63,672 bases of DNA from JABCPE02 sp963520375 (GCA_963520375.1 CAUQQF010000011.1:1-63672); one strand, 5' to 3'; numbered from the stretch's first letter, positions 1 to 8,586 are shown. Notes: a model not told the origin generated them from the letters alone. Numbers and translations are program-made.

Positions 1-53
1 GCAGCCAGACCACAACGCTTTTTACCAAAATCTACTGCCAGTATTTGTCCCAT
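1..53 (-). CDS. ruvX: RuvX/YqgF Holliday-junction resolvase-like protein (5' end only)
   Basis: Only the first 17 codons lie in the window. The minus strand from the ATG at 53 reads MGQILAVDFGKKRCGLA, which matches the N-terminal strand of the YqgF/RuvX family, where the Asp of AxDFGxKRxG is a metal-binding catalytic residue of an RNase H-like fold. Family members act in pre-16S rRNA processing and have been proposed as Holliday-junction resolvases. The gene continues off the left edge. The motif is short but characteristic, so I am fairly sure of the family and cannot comment on the rest. Confidence 0.8.
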   Translation of the reverse strand, partial: MGQILAVDFGKKRCGLA

Positions 54-131
54 CGTGGCAAAAGTAATAAATATTTTTCAGATAATGGGAAATGAATGTA
101 GGATTTAGGAAATCTTTGATGAAGATTTTTT

Positions 132-452
132 CTAATTTTCCAAATCGAAATAAAGATGATAATGATTAGAACATCTAGGATTAAATTGTTTATTGCAATT
201 TGGGCAAGAATCTGTATCCAAATATTCTCTGATACTCAGCACATTTCTACAACAACCACACAAAATAGCCTTCTCATCCAGCTCTTCTAAAGACCAGCGT
301 TTTGGTTCATGGTCTTCACAAACATTGTGACACAGATAACACGGATAAAAAGTCTCACAGCATTTGAATTTTATAGCTACAATATCCAATTCACTATGAT
401 AATGTTCACAGCGGGTTTCCTCATCTACAAGTAGTCCTTTTAGTTTTATCAT
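132..452 (-). CDS. CHY-type zinc finger protein
   Basis: A 106-residue cytoplasmic protein with no signal peptide. It is rich in Cys and His: a CxHYH near residue 15, paired CC and CxxC motifs (CCETFYPCYLCH) near 31-42, a CGCC near 65-68 and CPNCNK near 83-88. This spacing fits the CHY zinc-finger family, which folds around several zinc ions. The bacterial members have no settled function. The ATG at 452 is the only sensible start, since the CHY domain begins at about residue 15. It is downstream of ruvX's promoter side and points the same way as the next two genes but is separated from them by a hairpin. Confidence 0.75.
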   Translation of the reverse strand: MIKLKGLLVDEETRCEHYHSELDIVAIKFKCCETFYPCYLCHNVCEDHEPKRWSLEELDEKAILCGCCRNVLSIREYLDTDSCPNCNKQFNPRCSNHYHLYFDLEN

Positions 453-470
453 CTGATTTTACTTCAAAGA

Positions 471-499
471 AAAAATCCAACTCTGAGAGCTGGATTTTT
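471..499 (-). terminator. Rho-independent terminator of the lipocalin-like lipoprotein gene
   Basis: The arms AAAAATCCA (471-479) and TGGATTTTT (491-499) pair perfectly, with an inner CTC/GAG extension. On the minus strand the hairpin is followed by a T-rich stretch, and it sits just past the stop at 502. Confidence 0.75.
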
Positions 500-501
500 A
501 T

Positions 502-978
502 TTATATTCCTCTTTTATATATGATTACATAAAGATCTGGCACATTATCTGAATTATGTCTAATAATTTTAGAAGTAAGAACTCTAATTTCACCATAAGT
601 CACACTGATAAGCTTCAGTTCTGATTTATTTCCATTATTACGAGTCATTGATATTTTTTTCGCAGCAGCATCATACTGGTATGTTCCTAAAAACTCCCCT
701 TTATCAGAACATCTTCCATCATTACCTGTTTCATATTGATGCTCATTATAAGTATCATCATTTGCAAAATGATACCCATTATTAGTCTGACAACCTTCCA
801 ACTTACCATATTCTAGCACTGTAGTTCTATCTCTCCCATCATAGATTACATACCCTGCTGGTTTCCATGTTCCTACAACTTCTGATTTGAAATACTCAGC
901 ATTATATTCTGGTCCTCCATCTCTATAACATGCCGAAATAGTCAGCATACCAACAATAGATAATATTACTTTTTTCAT
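502..978 (-). CDS. Lipocalin-like lipoprotein
   Basis: Read from the ATG at 978 the product is 158 residues and begins MKKVILSIVGMLTISAC, a signal peptide ending in a lipobox with Cys17, so it should be lipid-anchored. An upstream in-frame Met would bury this signal behind 17 polar residues and is rejected. The mature part starts with a VGTWKPAGY strand, then alternating beta-type segments, and resembles the lipocalin-like proteins common in Bacteroidota, where a small beta barrel binds an unknown hydrophobic ligand. Two further Cys residues near 81 and 104 of the mature region could form a disulfide. Ligand unknown. Confidence 0.65.
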   Translation of the reverse strand: MKKVILSIVGMLTISACYRDGGPEYNAEYFKSEVVGTWKPAGYVIYDGRDRTTVLEYGKLEGCQTNNGYHFANDDTYNEHQYETGNDGRCSDKGEFLGTYQYDAAAKKISMTRNNGNKSELKLISVTYGEIRVLTSKIIRHNSDNVPDLYVIIYKRGI

Positions 979-1177
979 AAAAAATGTTTTTTTATTATGG
1001 CAAATATAGTCATTTTTTTCATTATACAAAACCTATTTCCCTTTTACATAATGATTTACATATTCTGAACATCATCAAACGCCCTATAAATTTAGGTTTT
1101 TGTGCAGTTTAATTATATTTACAAATTTCTAAATTATTTTTTGATAATTCTTTTTTATTAAATTAAGAACTAAAAAA

Positions 1178-2695
1178 TTATGTTAAAGAATTCTTCCCAA
1201 AAATCTTCTCCAAGAAAGTTTCCTCAGTGTATTCTTTCGGATTGGCAACATTCAATTTCTTCAAACTTTCCTGCCCACTTTTGTATAGATAAAGAGCATT
1301 TTTATCCCTGAAATAATATACATAATTCACCTTTACGGAAGATTTTCCATTGCCATCACAAGGAGAAACCACCTCCACAGAAGAACCCACAAACTCCATC
1401 GTCGCAAAATCTCCAATGTTTTTTATTATCTTTTTCTCTATCAATATTTTATCATCAAAAGCAAAAGCCAGTTTCAAATCCTTAATCTTTGATTTATAAG
1501 AAGATATATTTTTCTTCGTTTTGCTATCACGCTCCCAATAAAACAGATTTTTACCATCCGCCCAAAACGCTGGCTGTCCTTGATACGAATAAAGTCCTTG
1601 ATTTTTGTAAAAAACAAATTTCTCAAAATCAATATTTTGAAGGCTTGGATTTAATACTAATTTCGCATCACTATTCATTCCTAATCTAAGCTCATAGTTA
1701 TTCTCTCCATCGCTATAAACATCCTCAAAAACCTGTTTTAGCTTGTCTTTATGTTTAACTTCCGAAATATCCAATTCATTTCGTAAGTTTAAATAAGCCC
1801 TGTCTTTATAAAAAAACAATTTACTCTCTGGCTTAAACTCTGCTTTACTAGCCACAAAATAAACATCGCCTATACCCTTAAGCGAAGCCAAGGAGTAAAA
1901 CCAAATTCCTCCCTCATTACCAAAATCAAGACAATGCCCTAGCCATATCTGTCTCACTTTCAAGTTATTAAAATTACCATCAAAATCCTGCTTTCTAAAT
2001 TGTGCCGTAACATCCGTAAAAACTGGGAAATCCACCAAATAGAAAGTATCTTCATCATAAAGGAAAAACTTAGTATCGTTTTCTTTAAAAATCTGGGTAG
2101 TTTTAGGGTCTAAATCTGGGTAATCCCGCATTTTTTTCTGATCTACACGATAAGAATACACCTTTTTATCATCTTTCATAATGTAGAAATACCCATCATT
2201 CGATCTGTATCCAGAAGCCAAAACAACAGGATTTACAGGAAATTCAGGAATGGGAACAAACTTAAACTCATTACTATAAATATTAAAATCTAAATAATGC
2301 CACACACCACTGATTAAGAACAAATTACCATCCATTACTTTGACAACTTTCTCACTTTCAATGATTTTCGTGCTTTTATACTTTTCAAAAATAACCTCAC
2401 TATCAGGGAAAACATAGTAAAAATAAGCATCTGCAACTATCGTATAATCACCATTAATACTGACAAATCGTGCATCTTTCGGCAAAACTCCTTCCAAAAG
2501 TTTTTTCCCATAAGAAACAATGCTTATTCCATTAGGGTCTTTTATAATGTTTACCAAAAACACTTTACCATTTTCCACTTTCATACTAATTTCTCTCCTT
2601 GTATGATAGCGGTAGCAGTCACTTGCTTTCACCTCATAAAACACTGAAAATAAAAACAATAGAATAAATCCTATTTTTAAAAATCTGGCTTTCAT
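1178..2695 (-). CDS. DKNYY-domain secreted protein
   Basis: A 505-residue protein with an N-terminal signal peptide or anchor (hydrophobic residues 8-20, then KASDC). The body contains many short repeats in which an aromatic pair follows a charged turn, for example DGYFYIMKDDKKVYSY, FFYKDRAYL, VFYKNQGLYSY, NLFYWERDSKT and YYFRDKNALYLYK. This is the DKNYY repeat pattern, a beta-strand repeat seen in surface or periplasmic proteins of unknown function. Translation is inferred to start at the ATG at 2695. It is divergent from the restriction gene. I infer a beta-propeller-like shape but cannot show it. Confidence 0.6.
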   Translation of the reverse strand: MKARFLKIGFILLFLFSVFYEVKASDCYRYHTRREISMKVENGKVFLVNIIKDPNGISIVSYGKKLLEGVLPKDARFVSINGDYTIVADAYFYYVFPDSEVIFEKYKSTKIIESEKVVKVMDGNLFLISGVWHYLDFNIYSNEFKFVPIPEFPVNPVVLASGYRSNDGYFYIMKDDKKVYSYRVDQKKMRDYPDLDPKTTQIFKENDTKFFLYDEDTFYLVDFPVFTDVTAQFRKQDFDGNFNNLKVRQIWLGHCLDFGNEGGIWFYSLASLKGIGDVYFVASKAEFKPESKLFFYKDRAYLNLRNELDISEVKHKDKLKQVFEDVYSDGENNYELRLGMNSDAKLVLNPSLQNIDFEKFVFYKNQGLYSYQGQPAFWADGKNLFYWERDSKTKKNISSYKSKIKDLKLAFAFDDKILIEKKIIKNIGDFATMEFVGSSVEVVSPCDGNGKSSVKVNYVYYFRDKNALYLYKSGQESLKKLNVANPKEYTEETFLEKIFGKNSLT

Positions 2696-2791
2696 ACTTT
2701 CAATTTATTTGAATTTCTCTTGGCTAATTTAGTGTTTTTTAGGCTAAAAAACCGATTTTTTATTCAAATTTATTTTATGATTTGAATTTGC

Positions 2792-2799
2792 TACTTTTG
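2792..2799 (+). promoter_or_regulatory. Candidate Bacteroidota -7 promoter element of the restriction gene
   Basis: TACTTTTG matches the Bacteroidota -7 consensus TAnnTTTG and lies 19 bp before the ATG at 2819. No clear TTTG is found at the usual distance upstream. Confidence 0.45.
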
Positions 2800-2818
2800 T
2801 AAAGTTTAAAATGAAGAA

Positions 2819-5326
2819 ATGTATTACAAAAATATTCGAGAAGAAGAACTTAAAAATAAAGTTGGTGCAGACTGGTTCAAGAATTTTGACACTACCGAAA
2901 TCATTGGTAATATAGACTTTTCTGTATTTCCCTCTCAGGGGGATTTGTTTGGTAGAATTCCCCTTCTCTGGGCAGAAGCCAAAACAGGAAACTATGATAC
3001 TACCACAATGTTCGTGCAACTTATTTTGACCATAGGCAAGGCTAGAACCTTTGATAAAACTCTTCCCCCTGCATTTTTAGGAGCTTTTGATTTTCAAAAA
3101 ATAGCTTTCGTGCCATATATTAGCATTCAGGATATTTTTTACCTGAATGATTTTAACTGGAATGTAACTCCCAGCAACCACGAGACCAAAGAATTTCAGC
3201 TTATCAAAGAAAGGATAGAAAAAACCTTAAAGCAAAATGCCCACATCTATGATTATGAAAAAGATGCAAAAGAGTTGAAATTCTTTATTGATAGAAATAT
3301 TGCAAATTCCACCCATACCGCTAAAATAAAAATTGACAAAAACAACTTTATCCCCATCTATCTCCGTTGGTTAGATATTGTAAAACCAAGTATAGAGGTC
3401 AACTGGGATGATTTGAAAAAAGTAGGCATTTTAGATAGTGATTTCTATCTAGCGGACTTGTTTGTAGATGACAAAAACACCCAAAACATAGAAGATGACC
3501 AATCCATAAGGGACAGCCTTTTTGTAATTTATCAAAACCAAGGTTACAAAATCGCCAAAGAAAACCTAAACCAGATGTTTGATGCCACTATCAGTATTCG
3601 GAATAAAGAAGTCTATCAGCAGTTCTGGAAACGCTACAAACGCCCGCCTCTAAAAGAATATCAAGAATACATCATTGAGCGGAGAGACCTGCTGGTTCCG
3701 CAGGATATCCGTGAGCGGAAAGGAGCTTTCTTTACTCCAAGACAATGGGTAGAACTTTCCCAAAAATACCTTACAGACTATCTTGGTGAAAACTGGCAAG
3801 ATGAATACTACATCTGGGATTGTGCGGCAGGAACAGGAAACCTCTTGGCAGGACTTACCAATAAATATAACATCTATGCTTCTACCCTAGACCAAGCCGA
3901 TGTAAATGTAATGCACGAACGAATAGAACACGGAGCCAACCTGCTGAAAAATCATGTATTCCAGTTTGATTTCTTAAATGATGAGTTTATCCCGCAGAAA
4001 GAAGGCGGAAAAATGCCTGATAGCCTCTATGAGATTATCTCTGATGAAGAAAAACGAAAAAAATTAGTTATCTACATCAATCCGCCATATGCAGAAGCTG
4101 GAAATTCACGACAAAGGACAGGAACAGGGGCTAATAAAGAAAATGTTTCTAAAGGAAACAGAACACATGATAAATACAAAACCATAATAAGACAGGCTGC
4201 TAATGAGATTTTTGCCTTATTTCTAATAAGAATTTATAAAGAAATACCTCTATGCAAGATTGCAGAATTTTCAAAGTTGAAAATTCTGCAATCTAAAAAC
4301 TTTTCGTATTTCAGAAAAGAATATCGAGCGAAGCTCGAAAAAATTTTTATAGTTCCAGCCAATACTTTTGATAATGTAAAAGGAAAATTTCCAATAGGTT
4401 TCAAAATATGGAATTGTGAAAAAAAAGAAATTTTTAAGGAAATTGTTTCAACAGCTTATGTTTATGAGAAATCTCAAAATAATACTTTCGTTGTTAAAAA
4501 AGGAGATAAAATAATTATTCAAATTGAAAATGAAAAAATTATTTTACCAGAAACTTATATTAATGATTGGATTGTAAAGACAAGAAATAATAAAAAAAAT
4601 AGTCTAGGGACTTTTGTAACTGATGTCGGAGATTTTCAGAATCAAAATCAATTATATATCTGTAATCCTAATGAAAAAATATCAGGACATAAAATTGTAA
4701 TTCCTATAATAAAAGAAATTATAATTTCTATATGCACTTATTTTGCTGTTCGTCATTGTAAAGAAGCTACTTGGAAAAATGATAGAAGACAGTATGAAAT
4801 CCCCACTGATGGCTGGCAGACCGATACAGAGTTCCAAAATGACTGTCTTGCTTACACACTTTTCCATGGACAAAACAGAATAAGCAGTAAAGAGGACATC
4901 AACCACTGGATACCTTTTACAGAGCAAGAAGTAGATGCCCCAGAGAGGTTCGCCAGCAACTTTATGACGGACTTCATCAAAGGAAAAATAAAACCTACAG
5001 AAGAGGAACATCAAAAAATCTTTAATCAAGACAATTTAAATCTAATTCCTTCAGCTCCGTTAGTATTTTCTTCAGAAGCTCAAGCAGTTTTTGATGCAGG
5101 GAGAGAACTTTGGCGCTATTATATGAAACAGGAAAACAGCAATCCCAATGCCTCTCTATACGACATCCGCGAACATTTCCAAGGCAGAAATGATAAAGGC
5201 AAAATGAATAACAACAGTAGTGATGAGACATATACTCAGTTAATCGGTAAACTGAGAGAAGCCTTAAAAGTATTGGCTGAAAAAATCACTCCAAAAGTTT
5301 TCGAATACGGATTTTTAAGAAAATAA
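2819..5326 (+). CDS. Type IIG restriction endonuclease-adenine methyltransferase
   Basis: An 835-residue single-chain enzyme expected to cut and N6-adenine-methylate DNA. The N-terminal part has a PD-(D/E)xK-like nuclease core, with D33 and WAEAK at 51-55 (E53, K55) followed by a helix QLILTIGKAR. A helical linker leads to the methyltransferase: KGAFFTP at 301-307 (motif X), DCAAGTGNLL at 334-343 (SAM-binding motif I) and NPPY at 421-424 (catalytic motif IV for N6-adenine). The region from about residue 500 to 650 should hold the target-recognition domain; its DNA is visibly more AT-rich than the flanks. The C-terminal part regains a conserved look (NDCLAYTLFHGQNRISS). No separate specificity subunit is present nearby, as expected for type IIG. 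The fic gene follows after 9 bp. The recognition sequence cannot be deduced. Confidence 0.85.
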   Translation: MYYKNIREEELKNKVGADWFKNFDTTEIIGNIDFSVFPSQGDLFGRIPLLWAEAKTGNYDTTTMFVQLILTIGKARTFDKTLPPAFLGAFDFQKIAFVPYISIQDIFYLNDFNWNVTPSNHETKEFQLIKERIEKTLKQNAHIYDYEKDAKELKFFIDRNIANSTHTAKIKIDKNNFIPIYLRWLDIVKPSIEVNWDDLKKVGILDSDFYLADLFVDDKNTQNIEDDQSIRDSLFVIYQNQGYKIAKENLNQMFDATISIRNKEVYQQFWKRYKRPPLKEYQEYIIERRDLLVPQDIRERKGAFFTPRQWVELSQKYLTDYLGENWQDEYYIWDCAAGTGNLLAGLTNKYNIYASTLDQADVNVMHERIEHGANLLKNHVFQFDFLNDEFIPQKEGGKMPDSLYEIISDEEKRKKLVIYINPPYAEAGNSRQRTGTGANKENVSKGNRTHDKYKTIIRQAANEIFALFLIRIYKEIPLCKIAEFSKLKILQSKNFSYFRKEYRAKLEKIFIVPANTFDNVKGKFPIGFKIWNCEKKEIFKEIVSTAYVYEKSQNNTFVVKKGDKIIIQIENEKIILPETYINDWIVKTRNNKKNSLGTFVTDVGDFQNQNQLYICNPNEKISGHKIVIPIIKEIIISICTYFAVRHCKEATWKNDRRQYEIPTDGWQTDTEFQNDCLAYTLFHGQNRISSKEDINHWIPFTEQEVDAPERFASNFMTDFIKGKIKPTEEEHQKIFNQDNLNLIPSAPLVFSSEAQAVFDAGRELWRYYMKQENSNPNASLYDIREHFQGRNDKGKMNNNSSDETYTQLIGKLREALKVLAEKITPKVFEYGFLRK
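4257..4294. repeat. Perfect inverted repeat, 18-bp arms, 2-bp spacer, inside the type IIG gene
   Basis: AGATTGCAGAATTTTCAA at 4257-4274 is followed by AG and then by its exact reverse complement TTGAAAATTCTGCAATCT at 4277-4294. It covers codons 480-492, just after the methyltransferase motif IV region and before the presumed target-recognition domain. Coding continues through it. Confidence 0.9.
4324..4338. repeat. Short inverted repeat in the type IIG gene
   Basis: TCGAGC (4324-4329), GAA, GCTCGA (4333-4338). A 6-bp GC-rich hairpin 30 bp after the long palindrome, in codons 502-507. Confidence 0.7.
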
Positions 5327-5335
5327 AACTACAAA

Positions 5336-5884
5336 ATGAAACAAATAGACGAAAAAAGTCTGCAAAAAGCCTTTCAGCTCTTTGAAAGTGGAGATATAGA
5401 ACGAATGGAAATAGGTACTATTAAAGGATTACAACAAATCCATAAATATATTTTCGGCGGATTGTATGATTTTGCTGGGAAAATTAGAAACAAAAATATT
5501 TCCAAAGTAGGCTTCCGTTTTGCCAATGTTCTCTATCTCAATGAAATTCTCCCAAAAATAGAGCAGATGCCAGAAAACACCTTTGAGGAAATCATCGCTA
5601 AATATGTGGAAATGAACATCGCACACCCATTCATGGAAGGAAATGGAAGAACCATGCGCATTTGGCTGGATTTAATTTTGAAAAAACACCTTAATAAAGT
5701 GATAAACTGGCAGCTGGTGGATAAAACCCTTTATCTGCAAGCAATGGAGAGAAGTCCCATCAATGATTTGGAAATCCGTTTCCTTTTGAAAGAAAACCTC
5801 ACCTCAGAGACCGAAAACAGAGAAATTATTTTCAAAGGTATTGAGCAATCCTATTATTATGAAGGATATAAGAGAGAAGAATAA
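5336..5884 (+). CDS. fic: Class III Fic-family protein (AMP-transferase type)
   Basis: A 182-residue single-domain Fic protein. The catalytic loop HPFMEGNGR is at 97-105, with His97 as the expected general base and the GNGR anion hole binding the nucleotide phosphates. A flap-like segment lies near 55-62. Most Fic enzymes transfer AMP from ATP to a Ser, Thr or Tyr of a target protein. The C-terminus reads SYYYEGYKREE, so S172-xxx-E176-G177 fits the S/T-xxx-E-G/N inhibitory motif of class III Fic proteins, in which a C-terminal helix blocks productive ATP binding. The length also fits that class. It starts 9 bp after the restriction-methylation gene and is probably co-transcribed with it. The target is unknown; control of, or back-up for, the restriction enzyme is inference. 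Confidence 0.88.
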   Translation: MKQIDEKSLQKAFQLFESGDIERMEIGTIKGLQQIHKYIFGGLYDFAGKIRNKNISKVGFRFANVLYLNEILPKIEQMPENTFEEIIAKYVEMNIAHPFMEGNGRTMRIWLDLILKKHLNKVINWQLVDKTLYLQAMERSPINDLEIRFLLKENLTSETENREIIFKGIEQSYYYEGYKREE

Positions 5885-5895
5885 GATAAATTCAC

Positions 5896-5903
5896 TATTT
5901 TTG
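5896..5903 (+). promoter_or_regulatory. Candidate -7 promoter element of the ABC-F gene
   Basis: TATTTTTG matches TAnnTTTG and is 33 bp before the ABC-F ATG. It implies the ABC-F gene is a separate transcription unit from fic. Confidence 0.5.
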
Positions 5904-5935
5904 CCGATTATTTTTAAAAACTTTTTACATAAAAT

Positions 5936-7855
5936 ATGCTTTCAGTTCAGGGATTAGGATTACATCATTCAGGGAACTATTTGTTTCAAAATGTGAATTT
6001 TACGATTAAAAGAGAAGACAAAATAGGCTTAGTCGGTAAAAACGGAGCTGGGAAATCTACGCTCTTAAAGATGCTTTCGGGCGAAATCAGCTTCTATGAA
6101 GGAAATGTGATTCCCGAGGGAAACATCACCATTGGTTTCCTTAAACAAGATTTGGATTTTGTAAAGGGAAGAACTGTCTGGGAAGAGACCATGCAGGCTT
6201 TTGAGAAGATAAACGCCATGAAAACGGAGCTGGACGAGGTTAATCATCAGCTCGCTACCCGTACGGATTACGAGAGCCAAGCCTATCATGACCTCATCGA
6301 GAGAATGACAGAGCTAAACGACCTTCTGCACCACCACGATGCCTACAACCTAGAGGGAGATGTGGAAAAAGTGTTGCTCGGGCTGGGATTTAAGGCGGAG
6401 GATTTTAATAAAATCACCGATGAATTCTCTGGCGGTTGGCGAATGAGAATAGAATTAGCCAAACTTCTCCTTCAAAAAAATGATTTGATGCTGCTGGATG
6501 AGCCTACCAACCACCTTGATATGGAATCCATCATCTGGCTGGAAAACTTCTTGAAAGACTACCCTGGCGCTATCGTTCTCGTAAGCCACGACAAGCAGTT
6601 CATGACCGCTGTCTGCAACCGAACTTTTGACATCAATAATAAGAAAATTGATGATTATAAAGCCAACTACACCAAATACCTTGAACTAAACAAAGAACGA
6701 AGAGAAAAAATAGAACAGGCGAAGAAAAACCAAGATGCCGAAATCAAACAAATGGAAGACAATATCAATCGTTTCCGTGCTTCGGCTACAAAGGCAAGTT
6801 TTGCTCAGTCTTTGATTAAAAAATTAGAAAAAATAGAGCGAATAGAAATAGACAATGAGGATGTTTCTAAATTCAATATTCGTTTCCAGCCGAGCGTCAC
6901 GCCAGGGAAAGTTATCTTCGAAGCTGAAAATTTAGGAAAAGCCTATGGCGACAAGCAGGTTTTTGACCATGTAAATTTCTTCGTTCAAAGAGGAGAAAAA
7001 ATCGCCCTTTTGGGACAAAACGGACAAGGGAAAACCACCCTCGCAAAGATACTTGCAGGCGTAACCAAAGATTATACAGGAAGCTGGACACTTGGACACA
7101 ATGTAAACATTGGGTATTTTGCCCAAAACCAAGAAGAAGTCCTTGACCCTAACAAAACCGTTCTCCAAGAAGCCGAAGATGCTGCCACGGAAGAGACCCG
7201 CCCACGCGTAAGAGACCTTCTGGGAAGCTTCCTTTTCCAAGGAGATGCCGTAAGTAAGAAAACGAAGGTGCTCTCTGGGGGAGAAAGAAACCGACTTGCA
7301 CTGTGCAAACTGCTTCTTCGCCCTTTTAATACGCTCATCATGGACGAGCCGACCAACCACCTCGATATCCAGTCCAAGGAAATTATCAAACTGGCTCTTC
7401 AAAACTTTGAGGGGACGCTTATCGTGATTTCGCACGACCGAGAATTCCTGCAAGGGCTCTGCGACAAAATTTTTGAATTCCGAGATGGGCAGATGAAAGA
7501 ATTTTTGGGTAATATTGATGAATATTTGGATTACCGCCAAAAAGAAAGCATCCGCGAAGTTTCCATAGAAAAAGCGAAACTAAGCGAAAAGCCTGAAATA
7601 AAAGAGAAAGCCGAGCCCGTAAAAGCTGAACCTGCAAAAAACACTTTCATCAGCAAAGAACAGAAAAACCTGCAAAATAAACTCAAAAAAGCAGAAGAGA
7701 AAATTGCCGATTATGAAGCAGAAATCGCTGGTTTAGAAGAAATTTTCAGTAAGACTAATCCTACAGATGAAGAGCTGAAAAAATACAACCAACTGAAAGA
7801 AGAGCTGGCGGAAATCATGAAAGAATGGGAAGAAATCATGGGAAATTTGGAGTAA
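5936..7855 (+). CDS. ABC-F family ribosome-associated ATPase
   Basis: A 639-residue soluble protein with two ABC ATPase domains and no membrane segments. Domain 1 has Walker A GKNGAGKST at 34-42, signature SGGWRMRIELAKLLL and Walker B LMLLDEPTNHLD. A charged helical linker follows (about 245-305, the ABC-F P-site tRNA-interaction region). Domain 2 has Walker A GQNGQGKTT, signature LSGGERNRLALCKLLL and Walker B LIMDEPTNHLD. The last about 60 residues form a Glu/Lys-rich coiled coil like that of Uup-type proteins. ABC-F proteins bind the ribosomal E site and relieve stalling; a few protect against antibiotics. The linker length here suggests a housekeeping member, but substrate state cannot be read from sequence. 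Confidence 0.9.
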   Translation: MLSVQGLGLHHSGNYLFQNVNFTIKREDKIGLVGKNGAGKSTLLKMLSGEISFYEGNVIPEGNITIGFLKQDLDFVKGRTVWEETMQAFEKINAMKTELDEVNHQLATRTDYESQAYHDLIERMTELNDLLHHHDAYNLEGDVEKVLLGLGFKAEDFNKITDEFSGGWRMRIELAKLLLQKNDLMLLDEPTNHLDMESIIWLENFLKDYPGAIVLVSHDKQFMTAVCNRTFDINNKKIDDYKANYTKYLELNKERREKIEQAKKNQDAEIKQMEDNINRFRASATKASFAQSLIKKLEKIERIEIDNEDVSKFNIRFQPSVTPGKVIFEAENLGKAYGDKQVFDHVNFFVQRGEKIALLGQNGQGKTTLAKILAGVTKDYTGSWTLGHNVNIGYFAQNQEEVLDPNKTVLQEAEDAATEETRPRVRDLLGSFLFQGDAVSKKTKVLSGGERNRLALCKLLLRPFNTLIMDEPTNHLDIQSKEIIKLALQNFEGTLIVISHDREFLQGLCDKIFEFRDGQMKEFLGNIDEYLDYRQKESIREVSIEKAKLSEKPEIKEKAEPVKAEPAKNTFISKEQKNLQNKLKKAEEKIADYEAEIAGLEEIFSKTNPTDEELKKYNQLKEELAEIMKEWEEIMGNLE

Positions 7856-7873
7856 TCCTCTAAAAAACTTTTG

Positions 7874-8551
7874 ATGAAAAAAGCATTTGTTTTCATTTTA
7901 AAAACCATTGGCGTTCTGCTGGGAATAGTGGGATTGTATATTGTTTTGGGGCTTTTGCTACCTTTAATAAAAGTTCCTGCTGAGGAAACCTCCGACCCGA
8001 AAACCATTCCTATGTATATTTATACCAATGGGATGCATACGGATTTGGTGGTTCCCATCAAAACGGAAGTCGTGGACTGGAGCGAGCAGATTCCTTTTGA
8101 AAATACACTTTCCAAAAGAACTGATTTCACCTATGTGGGCATCGGCTGGGGAGACAAGGGATTTTATCTGGATACGCCCACTTGGGCTGATTTAAAGGTT
8201 TCTACGGCAATAAAAGCCGCTTTCTGGATGAGCGAATCCGCCATGCACTGCACTTTCTACGAAAAAATGCAGGAAAATGATGACTGCAAGAAAATAATGC
8301 TGACCGAAAAGCAATACAGTGATTTGGTTAAATTCATCAAAAACCAGTTCAAACAAGATAAAAACGGAAATTTCATTTTAATAAAAACAGATGCTGTTTA
8401 TGGAAAAAACGACGCCTTCTATGACGCCAAAGAAAGCTACAATTTCATGCAGACCTGTAACACTTGGGCGAATAACGGACTAAAAATTGCTGGACAAAAG
8501 GCAGCCCTCTGGACACCCTCTGATTTTGGGATTTTTTATCATTATAAATAA
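7874..8551 (+). CDS. DUF2459 (TIGR02117) family protein
   Basis: Starting at the ATG at 7874 the product is 225 residues; an adjacent TTG one codon upstream is less likely. An N-terminal membrane segment (about residues 5-28) is followed by a periplasmic domain with the family's hallmark NGMHTDLVVP near 53-62, a YVGIGWGDKGFYL strand near 90-102 and the C-terminal TCNTWANNGLKIAG with a conserved Cys. The Cys and His pattern is reminiscent of papain-like (NlpC-type) hydrolases, which is inference. Function unknown. The gene follows the ABC-F gene by 18 bp and may share its transcript. Confidence 0.75.
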   Translation: MKKAFVFILKTIGVLLGIVGLYIVLGLLLPLIKVPAEETSDPKTIPMYIYTNGMHTDLVVPIKTEVVDWSEQIPFENTLSKRTDFTYVGIGWGDKGFYLDTPTWADLKVSTAIKAAFWMSESAMHCTFYEKMQENDDCKKIMLTEKQYSDLVKFIKNQFKQDKNGNFILIKTDAVYGKNDAFYDAKESYNFMQTCNTWANNGLKIAGQKAALWTPSDFGIFYHYK

Positions 8552-8570
8552 AATATAATTTTATTTTTTA
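8546..8570 (+). terminator. AT-only hairpin with T run, possible terminator
   Basis: AAATAAAAT (8546-8554), ATA, ATTTTATTT (8558-8566), then more T. It overlaps the stop codon of the DUF2459 gene. The stem has no GC pairs, so termination strength is doubtful. Confidence 0.4.
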
Positions 8571-8586
8571 TTTAATGGTAAAAGAT

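Noticed and set aside
2744..3019. Small frame antisense to the start of the restriction gene
   Set aside because: Overlaps conserved nuclease codons on the other strand and its protein has no recognisable features.
6932..7540. Long open frame antisense to the ABC-F gene
   Set aside because: It lies wholly inside the second ATPase domain, has no family motifs and no promoter or start context; it is a by-product of the ABC-F codon pattern.
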